Shown here: positions 15,903 to 23,220 of the stretch, piece after piece | Layout: every line of letters starts with the position of its first letter | Numbering within the stretch: position 1 is the first letter of the stretch | Assembly: GCA_040756375.1 (NCBI GenBank) | Contig: JBFLZC010000007.1 | Coordinates: forward strand, 130,410-194,409 | Length of the DNA: 64,000 nt | From: VGSG01 sp040756375 | Lineage (GTDB): Bacteria; Desulfobacterota; Desulfomonilia; Desulfomonilales; Desulfomonilaceae | Reading direction: 5' to 3' | The notes under the pieces: generated by a model | Told to the model about the DNA's origin: nothing | Databases searched by the model: none | What the model saw: the letters and a program-made list of their open reading frames with translations, nothing else | Program-made: the position numbers and the translations under genes

Positions 15903-18596
15903 ATGCCTCACCGGATAGTGGTCGCGGACAAGGATCCCCGAAGCCGGGAAGCCGTAACTCGCTTCTTGGGCGACCAGGATAATGAATTTGTGACCGTTGC
16001 CAGTTCCGGCGAACTCAAAGACGCGATCAAGCGCTACAGGCCGGACCTTATCATCCTCAATGCCGTTCTGGAAGACGTGCCTGGATGGCGCATCGTCAAG
16101 AAGATAAAAGACTCGAAAGACTATGGCGATGTACCCATCCTCCTGATGACCGGAGATCCGGGAGGGCCACCACCGGGCAAGGTCCAAACAACCGGCGCGG
16201 ACGGTTACTTGGCTAAACCTATCGAGGGCGTGGCCCTCAAGAACGCGGTGGGGTCGCTCCTAGGTTTGCCGGGCGAAGGTGAGCTGGACATCGACGAAGA
16301 GATTACGCTTCATTTCGACGAAGAGGATGAGGAAGTCACGGTTGGGAGGGCCGCGAGAGGACGTGGTGTTGCGCCCGATGATATTCCCAGCCCTGTTGGG
16401 GACACCGTGGAGATCGACACGGGAGGCATGGCTTCGGAACTCGATGCGGAGACTATCCAGAGCACTCCGTCGGAGTACGAGGACACGGTGCGGCTCAACC
16501 TCGACGATATGGATTTGGAAGATACGGATGAGGAGTTTGCCACTACCGAACCCACCATTGAGCTGGTGACCGACATTGCGGTGGAGCTTGATTCGGGAAC
16601 CGAAGAGGTGGAGATTTCGGGCGATCGAGTTACGGGCGAGATATCGCTGGATTCGCCTGAAGTTGCCGGTGCGTCCGATGAAGCGCTGCCTGACTTCTCT
16701 TCAGACCTTGGTTCTGCGCAGAAGGCTTCGCAGCGGGCCAAGGATTCAGTTACCGTCGAAATGGATGTGGATGACCTTGACCTGGGACTAGAAGTGACAG
16801 GTGAGGAAGAAGAGATTGTTGCCGAGACTTCCATCGGCCCGGACAGCACGGACCTGGAAAAGCTCCTTGAGGTGCAAGAACCTTCCCTGGTCCTTACCTC
16901 GGAAGAACTGCAATTGGAGGATGATTCTCTCATCCGAGACGTGGGCGCGGAAGCAGCAGCCGGCGAACTGGACGTGATCGATCTGGAAGAAGATACGGAA
17001 ATATCGGAACTCGAAGCGGAAGAGCTGGAGCCCATCCAGGTCGCATCAGAAGTGATGGATATGGGAGATGTGGAAGAAACCGAACAGATGCCCGATGAAG
17101 ACATGGCCCAGCTCGCTCAGGAAAACCTGGAAGAAGCCGAGTTCGACGACACAGTGGATGTGACGATGGAGGAAGGTCCCACGGTGGAGATCGATACCGC
17201 GGGTTTAGGAGCGGAAGAGATCTCACTGGAAGACGTTTCTGACGAGGCGATTGCCACGGAGGAGTTCTTCGGCGAGGAACTGCCGACAGCCGAATTTCCA
17301 ACCGAGGTATTTCCCAGTGACCGCACGGAAGACTTGAGCCTCGAACAAGAGATATCGTTCGAGGAACCCGAAGGAAGCGAAGACTACTTCGCGAAAGGCG
17401 AACTACCGTCAGAAGAAGCCCCGAGAGCAGCAGCGGGTCCCGCGGAACCGCTGACCGCGGAGCCGGAAGAAGAGGAGCCGGTTCTAGAAGTCACGGAAGA
17501 TATCCTCCTGGACGAGATTACGTTTGAGGAAGAAGAGAAGCGCGCTCCTGAGCCTGCCGCGGCCGCGGGACTACCGAAAGCTCCCGAAGAGCCTGTCGCT
17601 GCATTTCAACCCGAACCTGCGCGTGAAGCCGGTCGTCGCGAACCTTTCTTGACGGAGGAGCTGCCGGAGGTGACGGTTGCCGCGGCCTCGACCAGAGAAG
17701 CCTTTCCGTCCCTGGACCAGATGAAGGACGTGTTCTCCGCGGTTTTGGCCCAGAAGCTTCAGGAATCAGCCCTTCCCACGAGTCAGTTTGCAGCGGCACC
17801 GGGCGAGGCGCTGCGGGAATCCTTACCGCCGAGAGAGGACTTTCGTCAGGCCTTCACAGGCGCTGTGGAGGGTGCGCTTCCGCCGAAGGACGAGCTCATG
17901 GAACGTCTGCTGGAACGCGTGGCGGTTGCCTTGCCCAGTCGCGACGAGATCTTGGATCGGGTGGATGCGCTTATTGTGAAGTCCCTCCCTTCTGAAGACG
18001 TCATTGCGCAAAAGGTAGACGAGGCTATTCAGAGGGCCATTCCCGGCTCCGTGACGGTCATGGACAGAATAGAAGAGGCTCTGCGGGCCGTTCCCTCCGA
18101 GACAGAGGTGCAGCAACGCTTTGAAGGGGCATTCAAAGGCTTCCCTACAACCGAGACCCTTCTTGCACGCCTGGACGAACATGTGAAGGCCGTGATGCCG
18201 GATCGCGCGAACTTCGAGACCGCACTGCGAAACATGTTCCAGGCAAGAATCGAGCACGCGCTCGGCATGGCGAACATCAAAGCTGCCATCGAGTCGGCAA
18301 TTCCCTCCGGTGACGATCTTATTGCCGATCTCAAACAGGCGCTGCCTGAAAAAGAGCTTTTCCGAGAGACACTTGCTCAGAGTCTCGCGCACGCAATCCA
18401 GGACGCATTGCCGGAAAAGATCTGGCTGGAGAGCCTGTCTCGAGGCCTCTTCGACGAGAAGACCAAGGGCGTGCTTCCCACCAAAGAGGAAGTGGGATCA
18501 CTCCTGCGCGAGGAGATTAGGGCACGCCTACTTGAAATCGTCGAGAAAGTGGTGAAGCAAGAGATCGCCAGAATCGCGGCAGACTTGGAATCATAG
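15903..18596 (+). CDS. Pseudo-receiver protein with acidic linker and tandem helical repeats
   Basis: An 897-residue protein of unrecognised overall architecture. Residues 1-125 are a CheY-like receiver: VVADKDP at the N-terminus, T83 in LLMTGDP and K105 in LAKP are conserved, but the phospho-acceptor position is N53 (ILNAVLED where families have D). Residues about 130-620 are very acidic and low in complexity, with recurring TVEIDTGG, TVEMDVDD and TVEIDTAG units. Residues about 650-890 are a tandem helical repeat of roughly 18-19 residues, each starting LP/IP/VP plus a polar residue (LPPKDELMERL, LPSRDEILDRV, LPSEDVIAQKV). The C-terminus is a charged helix. Likely a cytoplasmic scaffold or polarity factor rather than a phosphorelay output; function unknown. 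Codon phase and a good promoter support expression. Confidence 0.85.
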   Translation: MPHRIVVADKDPRSREAVTRFLGDQDNEFVTVASSGELKDAIKRYRPDLIILNAVLEDVPGWRIVKKIKDSKDYGDVPILLMTGDPGGPPPGKVQTTGADGYLAKPIEGVALKNAVGSLLGLPGEGELDIDEEITLHFDEEDEEVTVGRAARGRGVAPDDIPSPVGDTVEIDTGGMASELDAETIQSTPSEYEDTVRLNLDDMDLEDTDEEFATTEPTIELVTDIAVELDSGTEEVEISGDRVTGEISLDSPEVAGASDEALPDFSSDLGSAQKASQRAKDSVTVEMDVDDLDLGLEVTGEEEEIVAETSIGPDSTDLEKLLEVQEPSLVLTSEELQLEDDSLIRDVGAEAAAGELDVIDLEEDTEISELEAEELEPIQVASEVMDMGDVEETEQMPDEDMAQLAQENLEEAEFDDTVDVTMEEGPTVEIDTAGLGAEEISLEDVSDEAIATEEFFGEELPTAEFPTEVFPSDRTEDLSLEQEISFEEPEGSEDYFAKGELPSEEAPRAAAGPAEPLTAEPEEEEPVLEVTEDILLDEITFEEEEKRAPEPAAAAGLPKAPEEPVAAFQPEPAREAGRREPFLTEELPEVTVAAASTREAFPSLDQMKDVFSAVLAQKLQESALPTSQFAAAPGEALRESLPPREDFRQAFTGAVEGALPPKDELMERLLERVAVALPSRDEILDRVDALIVKSLPSEDVIAQKVDEAIQRAIPGSVTVMDRIEEALRAVPSETEVQQRFEGAFKGFPTTETLLARLDEHVKAVMPDRANFETALRNMFQARIEHALGMANIKAAIESAIPSGDDLIADLKQALPEKELFRETLAQSLAHAIQDALPEKIWLESLSRGLFDEKTKGVLPTKEEVGSLLREEIRARLLEIVEKVVKQEIARIAADLES

Positions 18597-18660
18597 ACAA
18601 AAGCGTGCGATTTGGCCACGATGTGAGGCGTCAGGCTGCACGCCTTTAGGTACGAAGAAA

Positions 18661-18729
18661 AATCGGGGGACGCCTTGCCCGGTTTTCGTTGTGCGAAAAT
18701 GAGGCATGGCGCCCTCCGATTTTTTTTTT
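18661..18729 (+). terminator. Rho-independent terminator after the pseudo-receiver gene
   Basis: Arms 18661-18679 and 18703-18721 pair at 16 of 19 positions, with an inner TTTTCG/CGAAAA stem, and are followed directly by a run of nine to ten T residues. The converging minus-strand small gene ends at 18761, so it may use the same hairpin. Confidence 0.8.
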
Positions 18730-18760
18730 GAATCTCGAGAAACCAAACGTTGGACAGATG

Positions 18761-18970
18761 CTACTTTTCCAGCGCGGCGAGGATGGGACAATTAGCGCAG
18801 GGCAATGTTCGGCCAGGAGCGCTCGTGACTCGACTCTTGGCATTGCGCGGGGCTTTACGCGTCCGTCTTGAGATTTCGAGACAGGTTTTTCGAGTCCAGC
18901 GACCTTTAAGCGGCTTGCACTCTATTATCTCGTGCGCTTCCAACCAAGCTTGGGCATCGGTATAGACCAT
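18761..18970 (-). CDS. Small cysteine-containing protein, unknown function
   Basis: A 69-residue hydrophilic, basic protein. Start ATG at 18970 with AAGGGAG six bases upstream; the longer frame has no ribosome-binding site. Four cysteines are visible: C18 and C30 in the N-terminal half and a CANCP pair near the C-terminus, which could bind a metal. The basic middle (RTRKAPRNAKSR) may contact nucleic acid. No family named. It sits alone between the terminator hairpin and the 182-bp repeat. Confidence 0.55.
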   Translation of the reverse strand: MVYTDAQAWLEAHEIIECKPLKGRWTRKTCLEISRRTRKAPRNAKSRVTSAPGRTLPCANCPILAALEK

Positions 18971-19282
18971 AATCCACTCCCTTGAGACCCCAACCATGCT
19001 CCTTAAGCCGGTAGCCCAAGAACCCTCCACCACAGGACACACTAAACGTACAGGAATTCATCTTCCATTATAGAAAGGATACGGGAGAAGTCAAGAAATT
19101 TCCAAACGATCCCCAAATCATACGAGAAAATGACCGCTTCCTAACACCCTTCTCGTCAACTCCTTTCCCCGCAAGATCGCGGGACTATTCGGTCCGTGTC
19201 CATTTTCGCTATACGCGGGCAGGCCTCGTACCTGCCTCGGTTCTGAGCCTGCCCGATTTCCACTGATTCGCCATGACAAGTG

Positions 19283-19464
19283 TGACGTCGCCGAAAGTTG
19301 TCATTGCGAGGGCGTCAAGCCCGAAGCAATCCCCTCGTCATTCCCGTGCAAACGGGAATCCAGAAAGGGCGTATGGCCATACGCCCCTACAGGATTGGTT
19401 CGTCCTTTCACTCCTCGCAATGACAGCTTGTGCTTCGTGTGTTACGAGAATAATAGCGAACTGG
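19283..19464. repeat. 182-bp dispersed repeat, copy 1
   Basis: Equal in length to 61961-62142 and collinear throughout. Both contain CGTCATTCCCG...CGGGAATCC, a CGTATGGCCATACG (copy 2 CGCATGGCCATGCG) palindrome followed by CCCCTACAGGA, and end at GCGAACTGG. Paired changes keep the palindrome. Copy 1 ends three bases from the stop codon of the MBL hydrolase gene. Confidence 0.9.
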
Positions 19465-19466
19465 TA

Positions 19467-20210
19467 TTACTTCTTCTTGATTACTCGCAGATCGACCCCC
19501 TTGACCTCTTTCATGAGCTCCGGAAGCTTGGGCAGGTCGGTCTTCCCCATATCGTAGTGGTACGGGTACAGGATCTGCGGCCGGAAGGACTTGGCAGCAT
19601 CCACCACCATCGCGCCGGTCATCGTGTAGGGCAGATTTATGGGAAGAAAGGCTGCACGAATATCTTTAAGGTCCTTCATCTCGGGGATATTCTCCGTATC
19701 GCCGGCCACGTACACGCGGCAGTCACCGAAAGATATCACGTACCCGTTTCCTCGACCTTTAGGATGGAACGGGTCCCCGGAATCCCGTTTGTGAGCAATG
19801 TTATAGGCTGGGACTGCTTCAATTTTGAGATCCGCCACGGTCTTCACATCACCGTTGGATATGACGATGCCACCCTTGGCCTTTTCAGCACACTCTTTCG
19901 TCAGAACCACCAGCGTCTTGTCAGTGCGTATTTTGCCCAGGGCATCGAGATCCAAATGATCGAAGTGATCGTGCGTGATCAGGACCAGGTCTGCTTTGGG
20001 CAATTTTGCGTAGTCTCCCATCTTGCTGAAAGGGTCCACGTGAATCACCTTGCCGCGGTACTCGAACATCACCGACCCGTGACCGATGTGAGTCACTTTT
20101 AGGTCTCCACCTGACGTTTTCAGCACATCGGTTCCCTTGGACGCCTGCGCCGAGGTCCCCAAGGTCAACAAAAGGACCATGACCCCTACGAGAACAGATG
20201 ATCTGGCCAC
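19467..20210 (-). CDS. Exported metallo-beta-lactamase-fold hydrolase (UPF0173-like)
   Basis: A 247-residue protein with a signal peptide (residues 1 to about 24, ending GTSAQA) and an MBL-fold domain. THDHFDHLD is the metal-binding HxHxDH motif, further ligands lie in VYVAGDTEN, and a late histidine sits in YPYHYD. The family (UPF0173/YtkL-type) hydrolyses unidentified substrates; export to the periplasm is unusual for it. Start choice: GTG at 20210 has AAGGAGG six bases upstream. The ATG eight codons earlier would place that ribosome-binding site inside the gene. Confidence 0.88.
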   Translation of the reverse strand: MARSSVLVGVMVLLLTLGTSAQASKGTDVLKTSGGDLKVTHIGHGSVMFEYRGKVIHVDPFSKMGDYAKLPKADLVLITHDHFDHLDLDALGKIRTDKTLVVLTKECAEKAKGGIVISNGDVKTVADLKIEAVPAYNIAHKRDSGDPFHPKGRGNGYVISFGDCRVYVAGDTENIPEMKDLKDIRAAFLPINLPYTMTGAMVVDAAKSFRPQILYPYHYDMGKTDLPKLPELMKEVKGVDLRVIKKK

Positions 20211-20445
20211 GGAACACCTCCTTGTGGCATCCATTCAATGTAAGCCGAGCATCACTGGTGTAGGCCAGTGGTGTTATGGAAGTGCCTCTTAATAGGCCAA
20301 GCCTATCGAAGTCTTCGCGTAAAGGCGAGGGTTTTCTCTCATTTGCAGATAGACGCAATGCAGTGCCGGTGCAAACAATTCGTTGACTTGTCGTTGCCTA
20401 GTATGCTAAACATATCAATAAGTTCTGCAATCACCCGGAGATAGT

Positions 20446-20754
20446 TTGCAAATATTCCGGCTCTTCATCCTATCGGCGGCTCTTATCACCTTAGTGGGCG
20501 GATGTGGCGGGCAGATTGCCAAAACCGGATGGGCTCGTGTGACGGATGTTTCGCCACAAGGGTACTTCACCTTGCAGTATGCCGACGGAAAGGCCGAAGC
20601 GAAACGCATCAGTCCTGACAATATGCCTAAGGACGGCCGCATCGCGCTCAAGAACATGCTGGCGCCGGCCCGGTACGTGGAAACCGCCCGCGACAGCACC
20701 CTCACCTTCCCGCAGGGTGACACCATCACCTATCAGAACCTGAAATCCGATTAG
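20446..20754 (+). CDS. Small lipoprotein, unknown function
   Basis: A 102-residue protein with a lipoprotein signal: hydrophobic FRLFILSAALITLVGG then Cys at residue 20. The mature domain looks like a small beta barrel (WARVTDVSPQGYFTLQYADG). Start is TTG at 20446 with GGAG five bases upstream; no ATG is available before the signal peptide. No family recognised. It is followed by the inverted dispersed repeat. Confidence 0.65.
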   Translation: MQIFRLFILSAALITLVGGCGGQIAKTGWARVTDVSPQGYFTLQYADGKAEAKRISPDNMPKDGRIALKNMLAPARYVETARDSTLTFPQGDTITYQNLKSD

Positions 20755-20769
20755 AAGCAGTTGCAGGAC

Positions 20770-20947
20770 CTATACCGGTTGCCAAAATTCTTGGCTTCTT
20801 GGACAGCCCGCACTTGACGATGACCGGTAGGGGCCGGCGTCCCTGCCGGCCCGAGCTGGTTGATATTCTTAAGAAAAATGTGCCGGCACGGAGGCCGGCA
20901 CCTACCAATGCCCAAGCGGCAATCGGACATTATTTTTGACACTTGCT
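20770..20947 (+). repeat. About 178-bp dispersed repeat, copy 1 (inverted partner at 62.7 kb)
   Basis: This segment matches the reverse complement of 62614-62790 over its whole length. Shared blocks include GGTAGGGGCCGGCGTCCC, AAGAAAAATGTGCCGGCAC and CGGCAATCGGACATTATT. Inside are two GC-rich hairpins (GGGGCCGGC/GCCGGCCC and GTGCCGGC/GCCGGCAC). Confidence 0.9.
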
Positions 20948-21173
20948 ATATGAGTTCTTGGAAGAGTGGCCGGGGAGACCCCTCCCCCAAAAACTCCTAC
21001 CCCCTGCAAGCGCTTCCAGCGCTTGCAAAATACCCGGCACTGACTATGACGTATTCGTCCTGGCCGTCCAGCCTCACCTACATAGATGGGTCCTCACACG
21101 AAACACTTGCGCCGAGAGGCCGAAGAGCGCATCTTTAGGTTGGAGTGAATCCGTCACGAAGGAGCGGTAACGG
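20948..21173. other. Intergenic remainder before the FmdB-type gene
   Basis: The stretch near 20950-21000 (GAGTTCTTGGAAGAGTGGCC, CCCAAAAACTCCTA) resembles the inverse of 58240-58320. No gene is seen. It ends with GAAGGAG, the ribosome-binding site of the next gene. Confidence 0.45.
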
Positions 21174-21392
21174 ATGCCGATTTACGAATACCAGTGTAAC
21201 AAGTGCGAGGGCCAGTTCGAGAAGCTCGTATTCGGGCAAGAAGACGTGGTGTGCCCTCAATGCGGTGGAGACGTGCGACGATTGCTCTCGTCCTGCAATT
21301 TTAAGAGCGCGGCGGGTGATTTCAAGACATCGGGATCGGCCGGATCAGGGTGTAGCACCTGTTCGGCCAGCTCGTGCGCCGGCTGCCATTAG
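21174..21392 (+). CDS. FmdB-family zinc ribbon protein
   Basis: A 72-residue protein with the N-terminal MPIYEYQCNKCEGQFEKLV signature of the FmdB/CxxC-CxxC regulatory family, with CNKC and CPQC pairs forming one zinc ribbon (residues 8-30). The C-terminus is rich in Ser and Cys (CSTCSASSCAGCH) and may bind a further metal. FmdB proteins are presumed regulators; the role is unproven. Start ATG with GAAGGAG. Confidence 0.9.
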   Translation: MPIYEYQCNKCEGQFEKLVFGQEDVVCPQCGGDVRRLLSSCNFKSAAGDFKTSGSAGSGCSTCSASSCAGCH

Positions 21393-21428
21393 CGTGCCGG
21401 ATTGGAGCGCGTGAAAGGGGGAATTGAC

Positions 21429-21863
21429 ATGGCTACGGCAGAAAGTCCTCATCTTAGGCTCCAGCAACAAATTGATTGCCAGTTGGAAGTAAAGCCCCGG
21501 GAAGCCCTCCAGGAATGGGAGACTCAGGGATGGCAAGACGAACCCGGAACTGACGGCGACGAAGCACCGATCAAATACATGGCGCTGTGTCTGTTGGATG
21601 CAATCGAAGAAAGGGCACCGCGGCTCGCAGTGGATAAGGACGCGGGCGTCACTGTGTACGCGGAGACCACGTATAGTCTCCCGAAGGCACCTCCTCACGT
21701 CATTGCACGAGGCCTGGAGATCCTAAGAGAGATATCGGGACTCGAAGGCCCCAGCGGTCAGGCTTCACTCGCGCTGGGAATTCGAGATTCCAGCCTGGAA
21801 GTGATCCTCCAAAAGGAAGCGGGTCGGCACGTGATTACCATTCCGGGCATTTCCGAACTGTGA
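21429..21863 (+). CDS. Conserved-looking cytoplasmic protein, unknown function
   Basis: A 144-residue acidic protein without signal or membrane segment. Start ATG at 21429 with AAAGGGGG about eight bases upstream; a TTG nine codons earlier is less likely. The C-terminal half (about 80-140) alternates helix and strand (VIARGLEILREISGL, ASLALGIRDSSLEVILQKE). No family recognised. It lies 36 bases after the FmdB gene, so probably co-transcribed. Confidence 0.65.
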   Translation: MATAESPHLRLQQQIDCQLEVKPREALQEWETQGWQDEPGTDGDEAPIKYMALCLLDAIEERAPRLAVDKDAGVTVYAETTYSLPKAPPHVIARGLEILREISGLEGPSGQASLALGIRDSSLEVILQKEAGRHVITIPGISEL

Positions 21864-22121
21864 GCTTGAAATTCGCGGCCGAGGCCCCTGCCCCAACGGG
21901 GCCTCCCGCGATCGTGCCGGTTCGCATTTCCTATCGTGCTGCATCCGAGCTTGTGGCCTGAATCAAAGGCACTGATGCTCTTGTTTGCGTACCCTCCCGG
22001 TTGAAATAAACCCTCCCCTGCATTATCTTTTGAATCATAAGAGAGCGGCATTCTTTCGTGTTGTCGCATTCGCGCCAATGTGCCTCTTTTCTCGGGCGTA
22101 CCGACGAAGGAGCCCACAGAC

Positions 22122-22964
22122 ATGGTCGATCTCATCAAGCTGTTCACTCCGGCCGAGTCGTTGGATCCCGAACAAGCCAAAGACTACGTCGCATCTCATG
22201 AGGAGGGTACATACACGCTCCTGGATGTGCGGCAGCCCTCCGAGTATGAAGAATCGCACATCCCTGGGGCGAAGCTCGTGCCATTGCCGCAGCTGAGCGA
22301 TTCTTTGGATCAACTGGACCAAGACAAGCCGACCCTCGTTTATTGCGCTGTAGGAGGTAGAAGCCGGTTGGCCGCGCAGTTGTTGGCCGGCCGCGGGTTC
22401 AAGCAGGTATACAATCTTAAAGGTGGAATCAAAGCCTGGCTTGGAGAAACGGCAGAAGGACCACAGGAGCTGGATCTGGATTTGATCCCGGAAGAGGAGA
22501 CCCCGGAAGGCATCTTCAGAGTCTCATTCGGTATGGAGAGCGTGCTTGCGGATTTCTACCGCTCCATTGCCGAGAAGAGTGAGGATGCCAAGGTTACCGA
22601 CCTTCTGCTCAGTTTGGCCGCGGTGGAAGACAAGCATAAGGATTATCTCAGAGAGCTCTACCGCTCGCTCACTTCGTCTGCGTCCGATACTGCGGACCTG
22701 GAGTCCCAGTCGTGCATCCGCATGATGGAAGGCGGATTCGAGATCCATGAGTTCACGAAGAAATACGAGTCGTTTACCAAAAAGCGCGAAGACCTGCTCG
22801 ACCTCTCCATGATGCTGGAAACTCAGGCGCTTGATTTGTACCTACGGTTCTCGGACAGGGTGGTGGACGAAAAAAGCAAACAGATGCTGCTCAAGATCGC
22901 TGACGAAGAAAAGGGCCACCTGGCTGCCCTTGGCCGGCTTCGTGGTGCGACCTCCGGATCGTGA
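22122..22964 (+). CDS. Rhodanese-rubrerythrin (ferritin-like) fusion protein
   Basis: A 280-residue two-domain protein. Residues about 10-115 are a rhodanese domain with catalytic C75 in YCAVGGRS, able to carry a persulfide. Residues about 140-275 form a ferritin-like four-helix bundle with ESVLADFY, VEDKHKD, ETQALDLY and DEEKGHL, the Glu and ExxH ligands of a di-iron centre. Such fusions occur in sulfate reducers and syntrophs and suggest coupling of sulfane sulfur with peroxide or oxygen handling; the reaction is unproven. Start ATG at 22122 with GAAGGAG nine bases upstream. Followed after 58 bases by copZ. Confidence 0.9.
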   Translation: MVDLIKLFTPAESLDPEQAKDYVASHEEGTYTLLDVRQPSEYEESHIPGAKLVPLPQLSDSLDQLDQDKPTLVYCAVGGRSRLAAQLLAGRGFKQVYNLKGGIKAWLGETAEGPQELDLDLIPEEETPEGIFRVSFGMESVLADFYRSIAEKSEDAKVTDLLLSLAAVEDKHKDYLRELYRSLTSSASDTADLESQSCIRMMEGGFEIHEFTKKYESFTKKREDLLDLSMMLETQALDLYLRFSDRVVDEKSKQMLLKIADEEKGHLAALGRLRGATSGS

Positions 22965-23022
22965 CGTCGATCAAAAGGTGACCCGGGCAGAGTGCGATTG
23001 CATCGGAAAAGGAGATAGAGAG

Positions 23023-23220
23023 ATGGCAACGGTAAAAGTTGAAGGCATGACATGCCAGCACTGTGTGATGGCTGTCGCAAAAGCGTTGGACCAGGTTGAA
23101 GGCGTGAAGGAAGTGCGCGTCGATCTCGAGTCGGGTGAGGCTTCCTTCAAGGAAGGGAGCCCGGTGGACATGGACAAAGTCCGACGGGCCATTGAGGAAG
23201 CAGGCTACAAAGTTGGCTAA
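23023..23220 (+). CDS. copZ: Copper chaperone CopZ (heavy-metal-associated domain)
   Basis: A 65-residue single HMA domain: MTCQHC at residues 9-14 is the Cu(I) site, and the fold is babbab. It delivers copper to the P-type ATPase encoded by the overlapping next gene. Start ATG with AAAAGGAG upstream. The last eight bases overlap copA. Confidence 0.92.
   Translation: MATVKVEGMTCQHCVMAVAKALDQVEGVKEVRVDLESGEASFKEGSPVDMDKVRRAIEEAGYKVG

Noticed and set aside
16310..17104. Long serine-rich minus-strand frame (264 codons)
   Set aside because: It is the reverse reading of the GAA/GAG/GAT-rich acidic linker of the pseudo-receiver gene, which gives Ser codons automatically.
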